This document shows, one piece after another, positions 48,500-61,592 of a stretch of 64,000 nucleotides of DNA. Source of the DNA: Gerris lacustris. Lineage: Eukaryota; Arthropoda; Insecta; Hemiptera; Gerridae. How positions within the stretch are numbered: position 1 is the first letter of the stretch; every line of letters starts with the position of its first letter. The notes below the pieces were generated by a model, which was not told the origin of the DNA, searched no databases, and worked only from the letters and a program-made list of their open reading frames with translations. The stretch is from the NCBI GenBank assembly GCA_951217055.1, contig OX578280.1:15105394-15169393 (forward strand), in the 5' to 3' direction. Made by a program: the position numbers and the translations under genes.

Positions 48500-51400
48500 A
48501 TGTCAGCAACATTTGAACAGCAAATAATTTTACTTCAAGCTAAACTTAAAGATATAAGCTTGGATATTAAAGAAACTGTTAAACAAGGCCGACTTATATC
48601 AAAAGACCCTAATGCAGAAGGCATGTTTAGGGGTATGTTTCGGACACTGGATGGATTATATACCAAATTTACATCGGTTTGGGAAGAGATCATGTTCTTA
48701 TATGTCATTAATAATAGACAAAGTGAGTTTCCTAATACAGATGACTCAGCTCTAATGAGGGATGTTAAACGCTACTATCATGAATGTGGATCTATTTATG
48801 AACTCAGTGTTGCACCCAATACATCGGGTCAACATTCTGCAACAATGCCTTCCCTTAATATTAGCAGTAATTTACCAACAAGATCTCGATTACCTAAAAT
48901 CACTCTACCTAAGTTTGATGGAACTCTATCAGGATGGACGGTTTTCCGAGATATGTACCTGTCAATGGTGCATAATGAATTAAGTATTCCTGAAATTGAA
49001 AAATTTCATTATCTGATTGGCTCTTTATCCGGATCTGCCTTAACGTTAATCAAAGCTATTCCGATGACCGAGACCAATTATTACCAAGCATGGGATACTA
49101 TTACCAAACATTTTGATAACAAAAGAAAACTAGCCTCTCTTCACATATCTAAAATTTTAGAATTTAAACCAATGCAAGGAAAACCATCTGTAAAATCTCT
49201 TAAAGACTTTTATTTAGTTATGTCTGAAAATATCCAGGCCTTTAACAATCTGGGCATAGAGAACGCTAAGGAATTCATCCTATTTGAACTTGCTATTCGG
49301 TGTTTAGATCCGACAACTCGTGAAGCCTTTGAAGTAAAGCATATTGAAACTGAATTTCCATCTATTACCGAACTTATAAACTTTGTTGAAACCCGATACC
49401 AGGCTTTGACTATGATAAGTGAAAATCACCAAGATCAAGTTATTAAAGTAGTGTCACCTCATCCATCACCTAATTATTATCAGGCTAAACCCAATAAATT
49501 TAAGGAATCTTACCAAAGCAAAAACTCGTTTTTTGTAAAATCTCCAACATCACAGTATGAAGGAAGCTCTCATCAAGAGAGAGGTCCATCTAGAAACTAC
49601 AATAATCACCAAGCCTTGTCACCACTTAATTCATGCACCAATCATCAACCTAATCGTTTACCTACCTGTCTTATCTGCAAGGAACTACACAGAATATCAG
49701 ATTGTCCAAACTATCAAAAATCTAAACCTGAAGAGCGGTGGAACCTTGTAAAGAAGTACAACATTTGTTTTAATTGTTTACATCCGAGTCATCGAATAAG
49801 AGAATGTTTCTCAAAAAATACCTGCCGTGATTGTGGTTCTCGCCATCATTCAACTCTACACATATCTAAATCATCTAACAAATCTAATGAAGTAGTCCCG
49901 TCAACACCTAAAGCTCCTGCAAATATTCTAGCTAGCATCAACACATCAACATTATCTGATAATAACTCAACTGTTGTATTAGGGACAGCCATTGCCCTAA
50001 TACAAGATATCAAAGGATTTTATCAACCTATCCGTTTAGTGATAGATTCGGGTAGTCAATATTCATTTATCACCAGACAGTGTGCCAGAAGACTTGGTCT
50101 TAAAGTATCCCCGTTCTCGAGATCTATAGCTGGAGTTGGACAAGCACCACTTATCGAACCCCAAGGTAAAACATTATGTAATCTTAAATCTATCAAACTT
50201 TCTAACTCTGCACTTAAAACCGAAGCAGTAGTTGTACCTTCAATAACTTCTTACTTACCTCAGTATCAACTTCCACTTGAATTATTTACCAAATATCAAC
50301 ACCTAGATTTAGCAGATCCAAAATTTAACCATCCAGGACCTATAGATTTTTTGTTGGGTGCAGATTTATTTACCGAAATTATCAATCAAGTAGACGAATT
50401 CTCTTTAAACGACAAACACCTACTTCCAACCATTTTTGGATACGTGGTAATGGGTAGGTTCCAAACAGATAACGTAACTTCCCCATCTTTATCCTTATTC
50501 ACATCAAATCAAGATCTACATTCAATCATGTCAAGATTCTGGGAAATGGAGGAACTACAGAAGGAAGAACAAAGTTCAGAATCAATTATTTGCGAACAAC
50601 ATTTTCAACAGACTCATTATCGTTTACCATCCGGACGCTACGTTGTAAGACTTCCTTTCAAAAAAGATGATTTTAAATTGGGACCGTCTAAAGACAGAGC
50701 ATTGAAAAGGCTATACAATCTTGAAAGCAAACTATCTAAGTCAAACGATCTTAGAACCGAGTACAACAAATTTCTACAAGAATATTTAGATCTAAGTCAT
50801 ATGACTAAAACGTCACACCCCGCTCAATATGTAATACCACATCAACCAGTTTATAAGTCCGATACAAGTAAATTGAGAGTTGTATTTGACGCTAGTGCTA
50901 AAACCGCATTGGGATCATTGAATGATCATCTAATGGTTGGACCCAAGCTCCACAAAGATATCCAAACAATAATTTTAAATTTTAGAAGACACAAGATAGT
51001 TTTTATCACCGATATAATTAAGATGTTTCGCCAAATATACCTAGACCCAGCTGACCGCATTTACCAACATATAGTGTGGCGATTCAATCAAACCGACAAT
51101 GTAGAAGAATATGAATTAAATACTATTACTTATGGAATGGCTCCGGCACCCTACTTAGCATTACGTACCCTACTTCAACTGGCTAAAGATGAAGGTTCTG
51201 ATCTACCTTTAGCTGCATCTGCCATTGTTAACGATTGTTATGTTGATGATATTGTAACAGGAGCAGCATCTGTTAGTGATGCAATTATGTTAAAGAATCA
51301 GTTGGTCGAACTTTTATCTCGAGGTTGTTTTCAACTGAGTAAATGGGCAAGTAACTCTCCAGATGTTATAAAAACTAGTAACCAACAAGACAGCAATATG

Positions 51401-53821
51401 GAATGTGTTGATTTATCATCGCCATCTGATAACAATCAAGTTAAAGTTCTCGGTATGCAATGGGATCCAGTAGAAGATGTTTTTAAATATGATGTTCAAT
51501 TACCTCCGTTAATATTAACAAAACGAGCAATTTTATCAACCATTGCACACATTTATGACCCGTTAGGATATCTTTCACCAACAATTTTTTATGCTAAACA
51601 AATTCTACAAGAAACATGGAAGGCTTTACTTGAGTGGGATGTTAGAGTTCCCCATCAAATAGAAAAATCTTGGACAAACTTCATAGAAGATCTTCACAAC
51701 ATCTGCTCTATAAGAATACCTCGCTTCCTACAACTTAACTTAAAAACATCTAGCTACCATTTAATGGGATTTTGTGATGCGTCTCAGAAAGGATTTTGTG
51801 CTGTTCTATATCTAAGAGTTGAAAATCTATCAGAAACTAAAATATTTCTAATTAAATCTAAAACTAAACTCGCACCTTTAAAACAAATTACAATTCCTCG
51901 TTTAGAATTGTGTGCCGCGGAACTTCTAGCCAAACTTTACATGTCGGTTCAAGATTTCTTAATTCACTTACCTAAGTATACAACTAGTTTCTTTACTGAT
52001 GCTTCAGTTGTTTTAAATTGGTTAAGTACACCCAATCATCTTCTTAAAGTGTTTATAAGCAATAGAGTCTGTAATATCCTAAAACATACTAAATTGGAGT
52101 GGTGGAAACACATCAAAACAGCAGAGAACCCTGCAGATTGTGGTTCAAGAGGCGTCTTACCATCTAACTTAACAAATCACCCACTATGGTGGACTGGACC
52201 ACCATGGGCACTATTACCAGTTAAAGAATGGCCATCATTTTATCCTACCTTACCAATTGAAGCTCTCCCAGAACTAAGGATAAACCCTGTTTCATTAATT
52301 ACTTGTAAAAGTTTTCATTCAGATCTTGACTCATGGACCAAAAGATTTTCAAAATATTCCAGATTGATAAGAAGTTTTGCTTATGTTGTCCGCTTCATGA
52401 CAAAACCTACCGAAAGAAATTCTGGATCTATAACTTCTTCTGAATATGACGAGGCTAATTTAAAAATTATCAAGATCTTGCAACAATATTACTATCCTGA
52501 AGCATTTAAAAATCAAATTGAATCAAATTCTACTTTACTAAGTCTTAACATCTTCATGGATGACAAAGGTCTTCTCAGAGTGGGCGGAAGAATAAAAAAA
52601 TCACACCTACATTATGATCAGAAACACCAAATTTTATTACCAAAGCGGTCACACTTCACATCTCTGATTATTCACCACCTTCATCAAGAAAATTTCCACA
52701 TTGGCCCAGCATCTTTGCAATCTATTCTGAATCAGAAATATTGGATACCTTCAGCTCGAAACCTAATACGATTGTGTAAATCAAAATGCCTTACCTGCAT
52801 CCGCATGACTAAGAAACCTCAAGCTCCTTTCATGGGCAATCTTCCTCCTACTAGATTTCAAGAGGTAAGAGCCTTTTATACTTGTGGTGTTGATTTTGCA
52901 GGGCCATTTTTATGTAAAGAATCCACTCGAAGGAAGTCACCTACCACCAAATGCTATTTATGTCTATTTATATGTCTCTCTACCCGAGCAGTTCACCTAG
53001 AGATTGCAACATCACTATCAACAGAAGCTTTCTTAGATGCAATGGACAGATTTATATCACGACGAGGAGTACCTGCTCAAATTTTATCAGACAACGGCAC
53101 CAACTTTGTTGGAGCAGCAAATTATCTGGATGAGGTCGCTCATTGGTTAAAACAACATGACACACAAGAAGATATCACATCATATTTGGCCCCAAAAAAG
53201 ATTAAATGGACCTTTAATCCTCCTCATTCTCCGCACTTTGGTGGAAGTTGGGAAGCTGGAATTAAAGTAGCTAAGAACCTAATGTACAAAATGATAGGAA
53301 ATTATACCTGTACAGTTAATGAGTTGACCACCTTATTTGTACGAATTGAAGGAATCATGAACTCACGCCCATTGACATCTTTATCTAACGATCCAACTGA
53401 TCTACAACCACTCACCCCAGGACATTTCCTTATTGGAGGTCCCATCACAGCACCACCTGAAGAAGACTTCACTGGCATTCCAGAAAACCGTTTATCAAGG
53501 TGGCAGCTTTTGCGGGAAAGGATCCTCTATTTTTGGAATCGTTGGCGAAATGAATATGTCTGCAATCTTCAACAGCGAAAAAAGTGGACACAATCATCAC
53601 CATCTTTGAAGGAGGGAGATTTAGTCCTCCTTCAAGAATTAAACACCCCAACTCTAAAGTGGCCACTTGCTAGGATTGAAGATCTGCATCCAGGAGACGA
53701 CGGAATCCCCCGTGTAGTCACAGTCAGAACAGCTACAGGAATGTACAAGCGACCAGTTACCAAACTTGTTACCTTAGAATCTACAGCGTCAGCGAACTCA
53801 ATGAATGAAATGAAACTTTAA
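48500..53821 (+). CDS. BEL/Pao Gag-Pol polyprotein, 1773 residues
   Basis: Makes the particle and all enzymes for copying and integrating the element. The frame is open from 48,458; the first ATG is at 48,500, preferred over the TTG at 48,491. Order seen: Gag region with a DUF1759-like part (about residues 132-300, starting PKITLPKFDG); zinc knuckles C390LIC.ELH...C and C423FNCLHPSHRIREC plus a third CRDCGSRHH; aspartic protease with D516SG; reverse transcriptase with Y914VDD; RNase H with D1093, E1136 and D1167; integrase with an HH-CC zinc site (HHLHQENFH, CKSKCLTC) and catalytic D1465, D1531, E1585; a DUF5641-like C-terminus (about 1667-1760, starting SRWQLLRERILYFW). All expected catalytic residues are present and there is no stop or frameshift. 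Gag and Pol share one frame, as usual in BEL/Pao, so cleavage by the protease must separate them. No envelope gene follows. Expression presumably starts in the 5' LTR. Confidence 0.96.
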   Translation: MSATFEQQIILLQAKLKDISLDIKETVKQGRLISKDPNAEGMFRGMFRTLDGLYTKFTSVWEEIMFLYVINNRQSEFPNTDDSALMRDVKRYYHECGSIYELSVAPNTSGQHSATMPSLNISSNLPTRSRLPKITLPKFDGTLSGWTVFRDMYLSMVHNELSIPEIEKFHYLIGSLSGSALTLIKAIPMTETNYYQAWDTITKHFDNKRKLASLHISKILEFKPMQGKPSVKSLKDFYLVMSENIQAFNNLGIENAKEFILFELAIRCLDPTTREAFEVKHIETEFPSITELINFVETRYQALTMISENHQDQVIKVVSPHPSPNYYQAKPNKFKESYQSKNSFFVKSPTSQYEGSSHQERGPSRNYNNHQALSPLNSCTNHQPNRLPTCLICKELHRISDCPNYQKSKPEERWNLVKKYNICFNCLHPSHRIRECFSKNTCRDCGSRHHSTLHISKSSNKSNEVVPSTPKAPANILASINTSTLSDNNSTVVLGTAIALIQDIKGFYQPIRLVIDSGSQYSFITRQCARRLGLKVSPFSRSIAGVGQAPLIEPQGKTLCNLKSIKLSNSALKTEAVVVPSITSYLPQYQLPLELFTKYQHLDLADPKFNHPGPIDFLLGADLFTEIINQVDEFSLNDKHLLPTIFGYVVMGRFQTDNVTSPSLSLFTSNQDLHSIMSRFWEMEELQKEEQSSESIICEQHFQQTHYRLPSGRYVVRLPFKKDDFKLGPSKDRALKRLYNLESKLSKSNDLRTEYNKFLQEYLDLSHMTKTSHPAQYVIPHQPVYKSDTSKLRVVFDASAKTALGSLNDHLMVGPKLHKDIQTIILNFRRHKIVFITDIIKMFRQIYLDPADRIYQHIVWRFNQTDNVEEYELNTITYGMAPAPYLALRTLLQLAKDEGSDLPLAASAIVNDCYVDDIVTGAASVSDAIMLKNQLVELLSRGCFQLSKWASNSPDVIKTSNQQDSNMECVDLSSPSDNNQVKVLGMQWDPVEDVFKYDVQLPPLILTKRAILSTIAHIYDPLGYLSPTIFYAKQILQETWKALLEWDVRVPHQIEKSWTNFIEDLHNICSIRIPRFLQLNLKTSSYHLMGFCDASQKGFCAVLYLRVENLSETKIFLIKSKTKLAPLKQITIPRLELCAAELLAKLYMSVQDFLIHLPKYTTSFFTDASVVLNWLSTPNHLLKVFISNRVCNILKHTKLEWWKHIKTAENPADCGSRGVLPSNLTNHPLWWTGPPWALLPVKEWPSFYPTLPIEALPELRINPVSLITCKSFHSDLDSWTKRFSKYSRLIRSFAYVVRFMTKPTERNSGSITSSEYDEANLKIIKILQQYYYPEAFKNQIESNSTLLSLNIFMDDKGLLRVGGRIKKSHLHYDQKHQILLPKRSHFTSLIIHHLHQENFHIGPASLQSILNQKYWIPSARNLIRLCKSKCLTCIRMTKKPQAPFMGNLPPTRFQEVRAFYTCGVDFAGPFLCKESTRRKSPTTKCYLCLFICLSTRAVHLEIATSLSTEAFLDAMDRFISRRGVPAQILSDNGTNFVGAANYLDEVAHWLKQHDTQEDITSYLAPKKIKWTFNPPHSPHFGGSWEAGIKVAKNLMYKMIGNYTCTVNELTTLFVRIEGIMNSRPLTSLSNDPTDLQPLTPGHFLIGGPITAPPEEDFTGIPENRLSRWQLLRERILYFWNRWRNEYVCNLQQRKKWTQSSPSLKEGDLVLLQELNTPTLKWPLARIEDLHPGDDGIPRVVTVRTATGMYKRPVTKLVTLESTASANSMNEMKL

Positions 53822-53868
53822 CTGCAGCTTCGACATCATATTCTTCGCAAGTTGCTTAACTGATTATT

Positions 53869-53882
53869 TTTAGTGGGCGGAA
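53869..53882 (+). promoter_or_regulatory. Polypurine tract of the BEL/Pao element
   Basis: TTAGTGGGCGGAA lies directly before the 3' LTR, the place where plus-strand DNA synthesis is primed. It is short and contains one C and one T, as often seen in BEL/Pao. Confidence 0.7.
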
Positions 53883-54509
53883 TGTTTAATCCTGTAGTTA
53901 GTTAAAAATAATCAGTTATCTTCATTGTTTATAATTTTGTTTAATTTGGTTTAGTTAATCTTTGTTTAGATTTAAGTTATTTTTATGTTCTTTTCTTGCC
54001 TGGTTGTCAAACCTGACTAGGCATTGTTTTGTATTACCTCATATAGCACTTACTCATCACATTATATTTTTCATTCCTTTTTATTTAGATTATCTATCTT
54101 GACTTTAATATCTTTAATATTTTTATATCTTAAAACATTATCTATCTGTGTATCAATTTGTGTATCATATCTGTGAATTATCCTATATCTGCCATCCTAA
54201 TTTATGCCTATATCTTCATCTACTTACCTGGTATTGTACTTTTATCATTTAAGCTATCCTTTTTTATACCTTATATTCAAGAATAAATTTATATTATTTC
54301 CCATCATTTGTAATTAATATCCTTAATAAATACAGTCCGCAAGCTTTGTAACTTTCAATTATAATTTTTTGTTATTATCCCCTTTAATATTATGTTTTGT
54401 TAATGTTTGTAATTATAACCTTGAAATTAAATATTCATCAGTCTGGGTAATTGGAATTGTTTTATTTTCATTCTAGTTTTATATTAATAATTCCCCTCCC
54501 GACGAAACA
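53883..54509 (+). repeat. 3' LTR of the BEL/Pao element
   Basis: Same 627 bp as the 5' LTR, from TGTTTAATCC to CGACGAAACA, with no difference found on reading. Followed by the ATCTG target duplication. Confidence 0.97.
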
Positions 54510-54514
54510 ATCTG

Positions 54515-54825
54515 TGTCTCAAGATTGCATATTAAAATTTCTATGGCATACGAAAGAAAAACACGCGGGAATATTTAAATCAAATTTGATACTTTTTATA
54601 ACTATGATACAAAATGTGAGTATTAGTATACCGAGTGGATTGAGTTAGTAGTATTTTCAAAGACCAAATTAAGTTAGCTGTTTCTACTGACAATTTGTTT
54701 AACATACGAGCAAAGAATAAAACTCTAAGAGATAAATTTGTCATTTTATTTTTTGCAGGGGTTTCATATATAAATTGACTGCCTTTAACGTTTGAGTTTT
54801 GAACTCCAAGCCTCAATAAAAATAA
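54515..54825. other. Unassigned AT-rich spacer
   Basis: Nothing recognised. Confidence 0.5.
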
Positions 54826-55735
54826 ATACGTGCGATGTCGCGGGACACCCGGTAGGAAAAAAGTTCCTTACGCTTTTCATTAAATATAAATTATAAAATC
54901 ACACTGCTAAGTATACGATGTAAATACTTATACGTGGCGGAGTTAGAAAAGAGACAAAATTAAAAGTAACTAACTATTTGTACTTAGCGGAGTTAAGGCA
55001 AAATAAAAATATATTTTTTTTTATTATTGAAGCGAGCGTCTTGCAATAAATAAGTATTGAATATTGAGAAAATAGTTAATCATGATGAGTTGATAGTTAA
55101 AGAGGATGATTGTGGTATAGAGCCGGAGTAGTGAAGGAACAGGAATGTTCCCTTATCCTCACGCCCCGGCCTACTACTCCATTTAAAATACATCACTTCA
55201 CAACACAAAAACGTCTGCTTGTATCAGGTTAAAATTTTACATACCTGTTTCAATAGTACTTTAGTTATGAAGTTATACTAAAATCGTTATGATAGAACTT
55301 AAGATATCGGTAAAAACGTTGGTTTCTCTATTATAAAGGTTTAGGTCCGCTTTAATAAATTTACCGATCTTTAACACTTTAAAGCGGTGACGGTGTTGGT
55401 GAAACCAAAAAGATTAATTTCAAAAAGTTGTTTGTCTCATTGAATAGATGAAGTTAGAATTTGTTCCCAGGCCTAAAATTCCAATTTTACATTTAAAGCT
55501 TACGGTTACGAACGTTACGTTGCGCGCGAACTCTTGGGCGGATAACGTTGTCCAACGAACTCGTCCTGGGCATTGATAAAATAAATAATTGTACCAAATT
55601 TCAACTAAATCGGTCAACTTTTACTCAAGTTATCGTCATCGGTCGATTTCGTAACGGTCGGTTTTGTGAAGGTCTTTTTTCGGATTCACTCCCGGTCTCC
55701 AGACGCTGAAACGTGTCATAAGGAACTTCGTTGCA
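54826..55735 (+). repeat. Dispersed repeat with GGAACGAAGTTCCTTA-type ends, second full copy
   Basis: Matches 14,953-15,771 from ACGTGCGATGTCGCGGGACA to CATAAGGAACTTCGTTGC, with an extra segment (about 55,085-55,160) containing CCGGAGTAGTGAAGGAAC. The left inverted motif has mutated to AGGAAAAAAGTTCCTTAC, the right one is nearly intact. No coding capacity. Confidence 0.75.
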
Positions 55736-56436
55736 ATAAATAACTTCTTTAAATTCTCTGAAAGTCGTACAGTAGAAATAATTTTGTTTCTGAGCTTACA
55801 GAAGGTAATAAAAGCTATGTGACCGTCTCCGATTTCAAAAATCCAAAGACAGCATCCGGTTTAAGCATAAGGGAACATTTTTGGTCCCATATCTGTCTAT
55901 CTATCGGTATGACCACAGATGTTGCGAACTAACATATTAATTTTAAAGTGATACACCCTGTACTATACAGAACATTCGATTACATGCTTGTAACTGATGA
56001 ATTTACGTATTCGATGTTATAATGATAAATATCAGCGATTTACAGTTGTGATTCGTCTGTAGTTGTACCATCTACCGGTGCATCAACATCATCAAGAATG
56101 GAAATTGATCCATCAGAAATCGATCTTTCGACATCATTAATACTTCGATATTTATTTCAATCATATACATAAAAGAAACTTTTTTTTAAATTTAAAAGTT
56201 TCATAACTCTCTTTTAATGCATTATGTATTTTTTATTAATTTTCAAATTGCCATAACACTGATACTGATACCGAGGATGATGAAGGAATTCAATTTTGCA
56301 ATTCAAGACTCCTCTGATGACAGCACCGGTAACACTGATTTCAGTGATAATGATGATGATTAAACTACATGTTGTATAACATGTTTTACAATTATTTAAA
56401 TTGATGAAAGGATGAATTTTTCTCGTCATATACCTA
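55736..56436. other. Spacer with an inverted fragment of family G
   Basis: 55,797-55,915 is the reverse complement of the 3' part of family G (TCCGATTTCAAAAATCCAAA, AGGGAACATTTTTGGTCCC). The rest is unassigned. Confidence 0.55.
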
Positions 56437-56666
56437 CAGGGTGACCCAGTTTTAATGGGACAAAAAAGAAATCCTGATTCTATGACCCAAAGATGAACAG
56501 AAAAAAGAGTCTTTTCTGTTACCCCCCCCCCCCCCCCCCCACTCCTACCGGATGCTTTTTCGCATATAAGGGGTTGTACCCTTCACATTTTATAGGGCAT
56601 TCTTATTTTCCACAACTGTCTAGTGTACAAAAAGCTAAAAAATCACGCTTTAGGTTGCTTACCTTA

Positions 56667-57826
<1,160 letters not shown>

Positions 57827-58302
57827 ATATTTTTTGAACTTGTCCAAAACTATGATATGCAGATATTGTTGTTATCTAACAAGATTTTTAAGGAAAAATC
57901 AACCACTCAACTAGGCTTTAGTATAATAGATGTTAGTTTAGTTAAAGTGAATTGTACGGTGCCATCGAATTTTGTACTTCGATTTGGACCTCTACCTGGT
58001 CTATATGCAGCAGGGTTGTTTATCTTCAGAAAATGAGCGGTGCGGAGCGACGATTAAAAATTAACAGAAAAGACCCGAAAAAAGTTATATATGCCTTATG
58101 CAATTCTCAATAGTTTTCGAGATATTTCGATACATCGATTTTGTTTATACATTGTTGTTTTCTCAAATTAAATGCGTAATAACTCAAAAACAAAAAAGTT
58201 ATAGAGTTGCAGTTTTTACCATTAGAAAAAGCATTAAATTTGCATCAAAATTACTTACAATATAGCCCAAGTATTACATTTAAAAAGGAACTTGCACTCT
58301 TG

Positions 58303-58645
58303 AGCTTAAAAACTGGCCAATTTCATTACCTTCAAAATGATATAACATTACCTAAACATTGATTAAACTTTCACTGAAATATGCTTAAAAAACTTCAATA
58401 TGGTAGCTACAATTTTCTATAAAACAAAACAAATATAAACAAAACACTTATATTACTAAAATAAATAAAATGCAAAGTTAATCTAATACCAAGAAATGTT
58501 TTGTTTACATTTGTGCTGCAAATTATAGCTACCATAAGTTTTTTAAGCATATTTCAGTGGAAGGTTAAACAATGTTTAGGTTATGTTATATCATTTTAAA
58601 GGTAATGAAGTGGGTCAGTTTTTAAGCTCTTCAGACTTAAATGGT
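58303..58645. repeat. Inner hairpin of the foldback element
   Basis: AAAACTGGCCAATTTCATTA at 58,310 and its inverse near 58,600-58,622 (GTAATGAAGTGGGTCAGTTTTT), with pairing continuing through ATATGCTTAAAAAACTT / AAGTTTTTTAAGCATAT. The loop is centred near 58,470. Confidence 0.75.
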
Positions 58646-58740
58646 GACTTTGGTATTAACCAAGTTAATAAGTTTTAAATATCAATCAATTCTTTAAACT
58701 ACTCTAACTTAACATTGTAAATGAGTGTAAGTTCATTTTT

Positions 58741-59437
58741 AGGGTCCGTAGGCAAAACCAAGGACCCTTATATTTTCCTGCGTGTGTCTGTCCGTCGCGT
58801 CTGTGTGCGTCCTTCCTCTCGCGTGCTCTCACGGCTACACCTTTCGTCCGATCACTTTTAAATTTGGCATGTATGTGTCTTGTACCTACCCACATATTTT
58901 AAAAATATAGCGACTTAAAAAATATATTTTTCAACAAAATTAGGGTAAAAAAACTTAAGGGTTAAAATATTTTTATTTTTTTTCGACACCGTAAGGGGTA
59001 TCATATGAAAGGGTACGTCGAGCTGATTACAAAAATATATAATTCTTTGGATATAACTTTGATAGGGCGAGCGTAGGCTAGTTTGAAGTGGGTGTGAAAC
59101 GTGTCTCCCCTTCTATCTCGCTTATGTGAAGTGCAAAAACTCTGAAAAAAACCCTGAACATTCTTCGACCAAAAGTAAAGATACCACTTTTTTTAAATTT
59201 CGAAAAAAATATTATTTTATTTTTTATTGACAAAATACGTTTTTTTTATAATTATGGTCTTTTCGATGTATTTATATGGTTGAAGTCCGGTTCAGTGGCA
59301 AAAAAAATACTTTATCAGAGTGTGTTTTGAGAATATCAGACCCTTAGAATGGTTCAAAGTAAGCTTTTTAGCATTTTTAAAAAACACTGTTTATACACTT
59401 TACAGTTAAACACTATATAGTGTGGCCTACGGACCCT
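58741..59437. mobile_element. 697-bp TIR element with AGGGTCCGTAGGC ends
   Basis: AGGGTCCGTAGGC at 58,741-58,753 and its perfect inverse GCCTACGGACCCT at 59,425-59,437. Close to the left end is a GTGTCTGTCCGTCGCGTCTG tract like that in widespread insect MITEs. No open frame of note. Target duplication not clear. Confidence 0.7.
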
Positions 59438-59743
59438 CGCTGTGTGCTGACTAGCACACACTTGACCTGTTTATTAAATGTAATACGTGGGTTATATTGT
59501 AAGTAATTTTAATGATAATTTAATACGCTTTCTAATGGTAAAAACCCCAACTCTATAACTGTTTTTGTTTTTGAGTTATTACGCATTTTATTTAAGAAAA
59601 CAATGTATCAAAAAAATCGATATATAGAAATATCTCGAATACTATTGAGAATTGCATAAGGCATATTATATACCTTTTTTCTGTTCATCTTGGGCCATAG
59701 AATCAGGATTTCTTTTTTGTCCCATTGAAACTGGGTCACCCTG

Positions 59744-60186
59744 TGTGTATGTATGTTAAATATAATAAATATGAGTAAAAATAACAAATATATGGCGTAA
59801 GCAAATATAAGGGCCTATTTCAATTGTAGTAAAGGTACTGTGAAGGGCTGGAAAATGGAGAGAAACGTTTAATTGTGGATAAGAAACAATGTAACACAGA
59901 CAGAATCCCGACAACTGATTCTATGTTCATTGTAAAAGCAACTCCCGTGACACAATGCTTCACACACAGAGGTGTTAGTGTTTGTCATGAGAATTGTGTC
60001 GATGTAAAGACCCTTCTATCCTTAACTGATACTGATGCAAGTGACACAATAAAGGTACTAACACGTAAAACATTTACTAATACAAGTTTGTTTTGTGTAA
60101 AGACCAAGCTTTAACACATATCTTTCGGGATATGCGGATCCACAATGAACACAAACTTCATATTTCTATAGAAACACAGAAACAAC

Positions 60187-60229
<43 letters not shown>

Positions 60230-61008
60230 AGAAATATATATTCTAGTGTTATTATTATTACAACGTATCTTTAAGTATAAATACGGATATTTCGTATATT
60301 CTTAAGAAAATCAATGTATTTTTCCTGTCTGTCTTCGAAAGAAGGGATTCTTATAATAATAATTATAAGATCTAAACATTTCTTTATGAAGCTGAAAGAA
60401 CAGACGTTGTTTCTGCATCAAGACTTACTACTTAAATCACCAGTTAACCAAGGAAGTTGTACTGGAAATTTTTGACATTTTTATGTTTTGGCTATGGCAC
60501 ATTAACCTCGAAAAGCGTTACATTACACGAATGGAGAAAATATAGGATCAAGGTTTCAGGAAGGTATAGGAGGTGTTCAATCGAGTCTGTCCCCTCTTGG
60601 TAGGAATAGTGTCTCCCACTACCGCGCTTGGTACCGCTGTCGCTAGGGCGTCCCCTCCCCAAGCGATTCTAAAACGTTGTACACTGTTTTAGGTGAATAA
60701 AAAAAGGTTGGAGCTAACTGCACTCGTTTACATCGCTGCTTAGAGGTCGACTGAGTTATGATTGCAGTTTAATACTCTTGATAAGACTCTACTAAAACCG
60801 CCCCTCCCCCCTCAACTACAACTTCTGTTCAACTGCTCTGATTTGCATCGGACTAACGCCATAATTCTTAGAATTTTATTCCTAATAAACTAATTATTTT
60901 TTTAAAATTTATTTTTTGCTTTATTATTTTCTATTTTTGTTATAGATACTATAATTTTTTTGATTCATTATAAAAATATGGGTGACGAAGCTAAAAGATT
61001 ACTTCTTA
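59744..61008. other. Unassigned region with a 39-base A run
   Basis: A run at 60,189-60,228. An open frame at 59,875-60,114 lacks an ATG start at its head and has no known domain. 60,560-60,680 and 60,790-60,820 are C/G-richer but match nothing known to me. Confidence 0.45.
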
Positions 61009-61010
61009 TA

Positions 61011-61590
61011 GTCAGGGTGCCCATAGGCAAAAAAGTAACTTATACATACTCTTTCCAAATCTTTTTGTATGGCTTGTTTAGGCAAAGTCTGACACCGTTT
61101 TCCTCTGTTACTTTTTTTAGTTTTGGGGCGTTTGTTTTTTATTTGAACCCTAAAATTTTGATGCGTCAGACTAGAAAATCGGAAAAAGTTCTGCGTCAGA
61201 CAATATTAAAATGTTGATTTATAGGGTTCAAATAATGTATCTTGAGAAAATCAGCCTGTTATTAATTAATGATATTAATTAATTTTAATTTATAATAATG
61301 GATATTAATTAATATGAACTAATATTAATTAATTATTAATAACCAGCTGATTTTCTCAAGATACATTATTTGAACCCTGTAAATCAACATTTTAATATTG
61401 TCTGACGCAGAACTTTTTCCGATTTTCAAGTCTGACGCGTCAAAATTTTAGGGTTCAAATAAAAAAAAAACGCCCCAAAACTAAAAAAAGTCACAGAGGA
61501 AAACGGTGTCAGACTTTGCCTAAACATGCCATACAAAAAAGTTTGGAAAGAGTATGTATAAGTTACTTTTTTGCCTATGGGCACCCTGAC
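61011..61590. mobile_element. 580-bp near-perfect palindromic MITE, TA-flanked
   Basis: Starts GTCAGGGTGCCCATAGGC and ends with its exact inverse; TA on both sides (61,009-61,010; 61,591-61,592). Arms of about 250 bp pair almost throughout (for example TCTGACACCGTTTTCCTCTG and its inverse), around an AT-only centre of ATTAATTA repeats near 61,300. Open frames here are reflections of the palindrome. TA duplication suggests Tc1/mariner affiliation. Confidence 0.92.
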
Positions 61591-61592
61591 TA

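Larger units (their letters stand above)
47691..54514 (+). mobile_element. Complete BEL/Pao LTR retrotransposon
   Basis: ATCTG stands directly before (47,691-47,695) and after (54,510-54,514) the element, a 5-bp target duplication as expected for BEL/Pao. Between them are two 627-bp LTRs, a primer-binding site, one gag-pol frame and a purine-rich tract, in canonical order. Protein domain order protease, reverse transcriptase, RNase H, integrase with no envelope gene fits the family. The LTRs read identical by eye, and the frame is unbroken, so insertion is recent and the copy could still be active. Confidence 0.97.

Noticed and set aside
59875..60114. 79-codon open frame as a gene
   Set aside because: The frame opens at TTG, not ATG, and has no recognisable motif; it lies between repeats.
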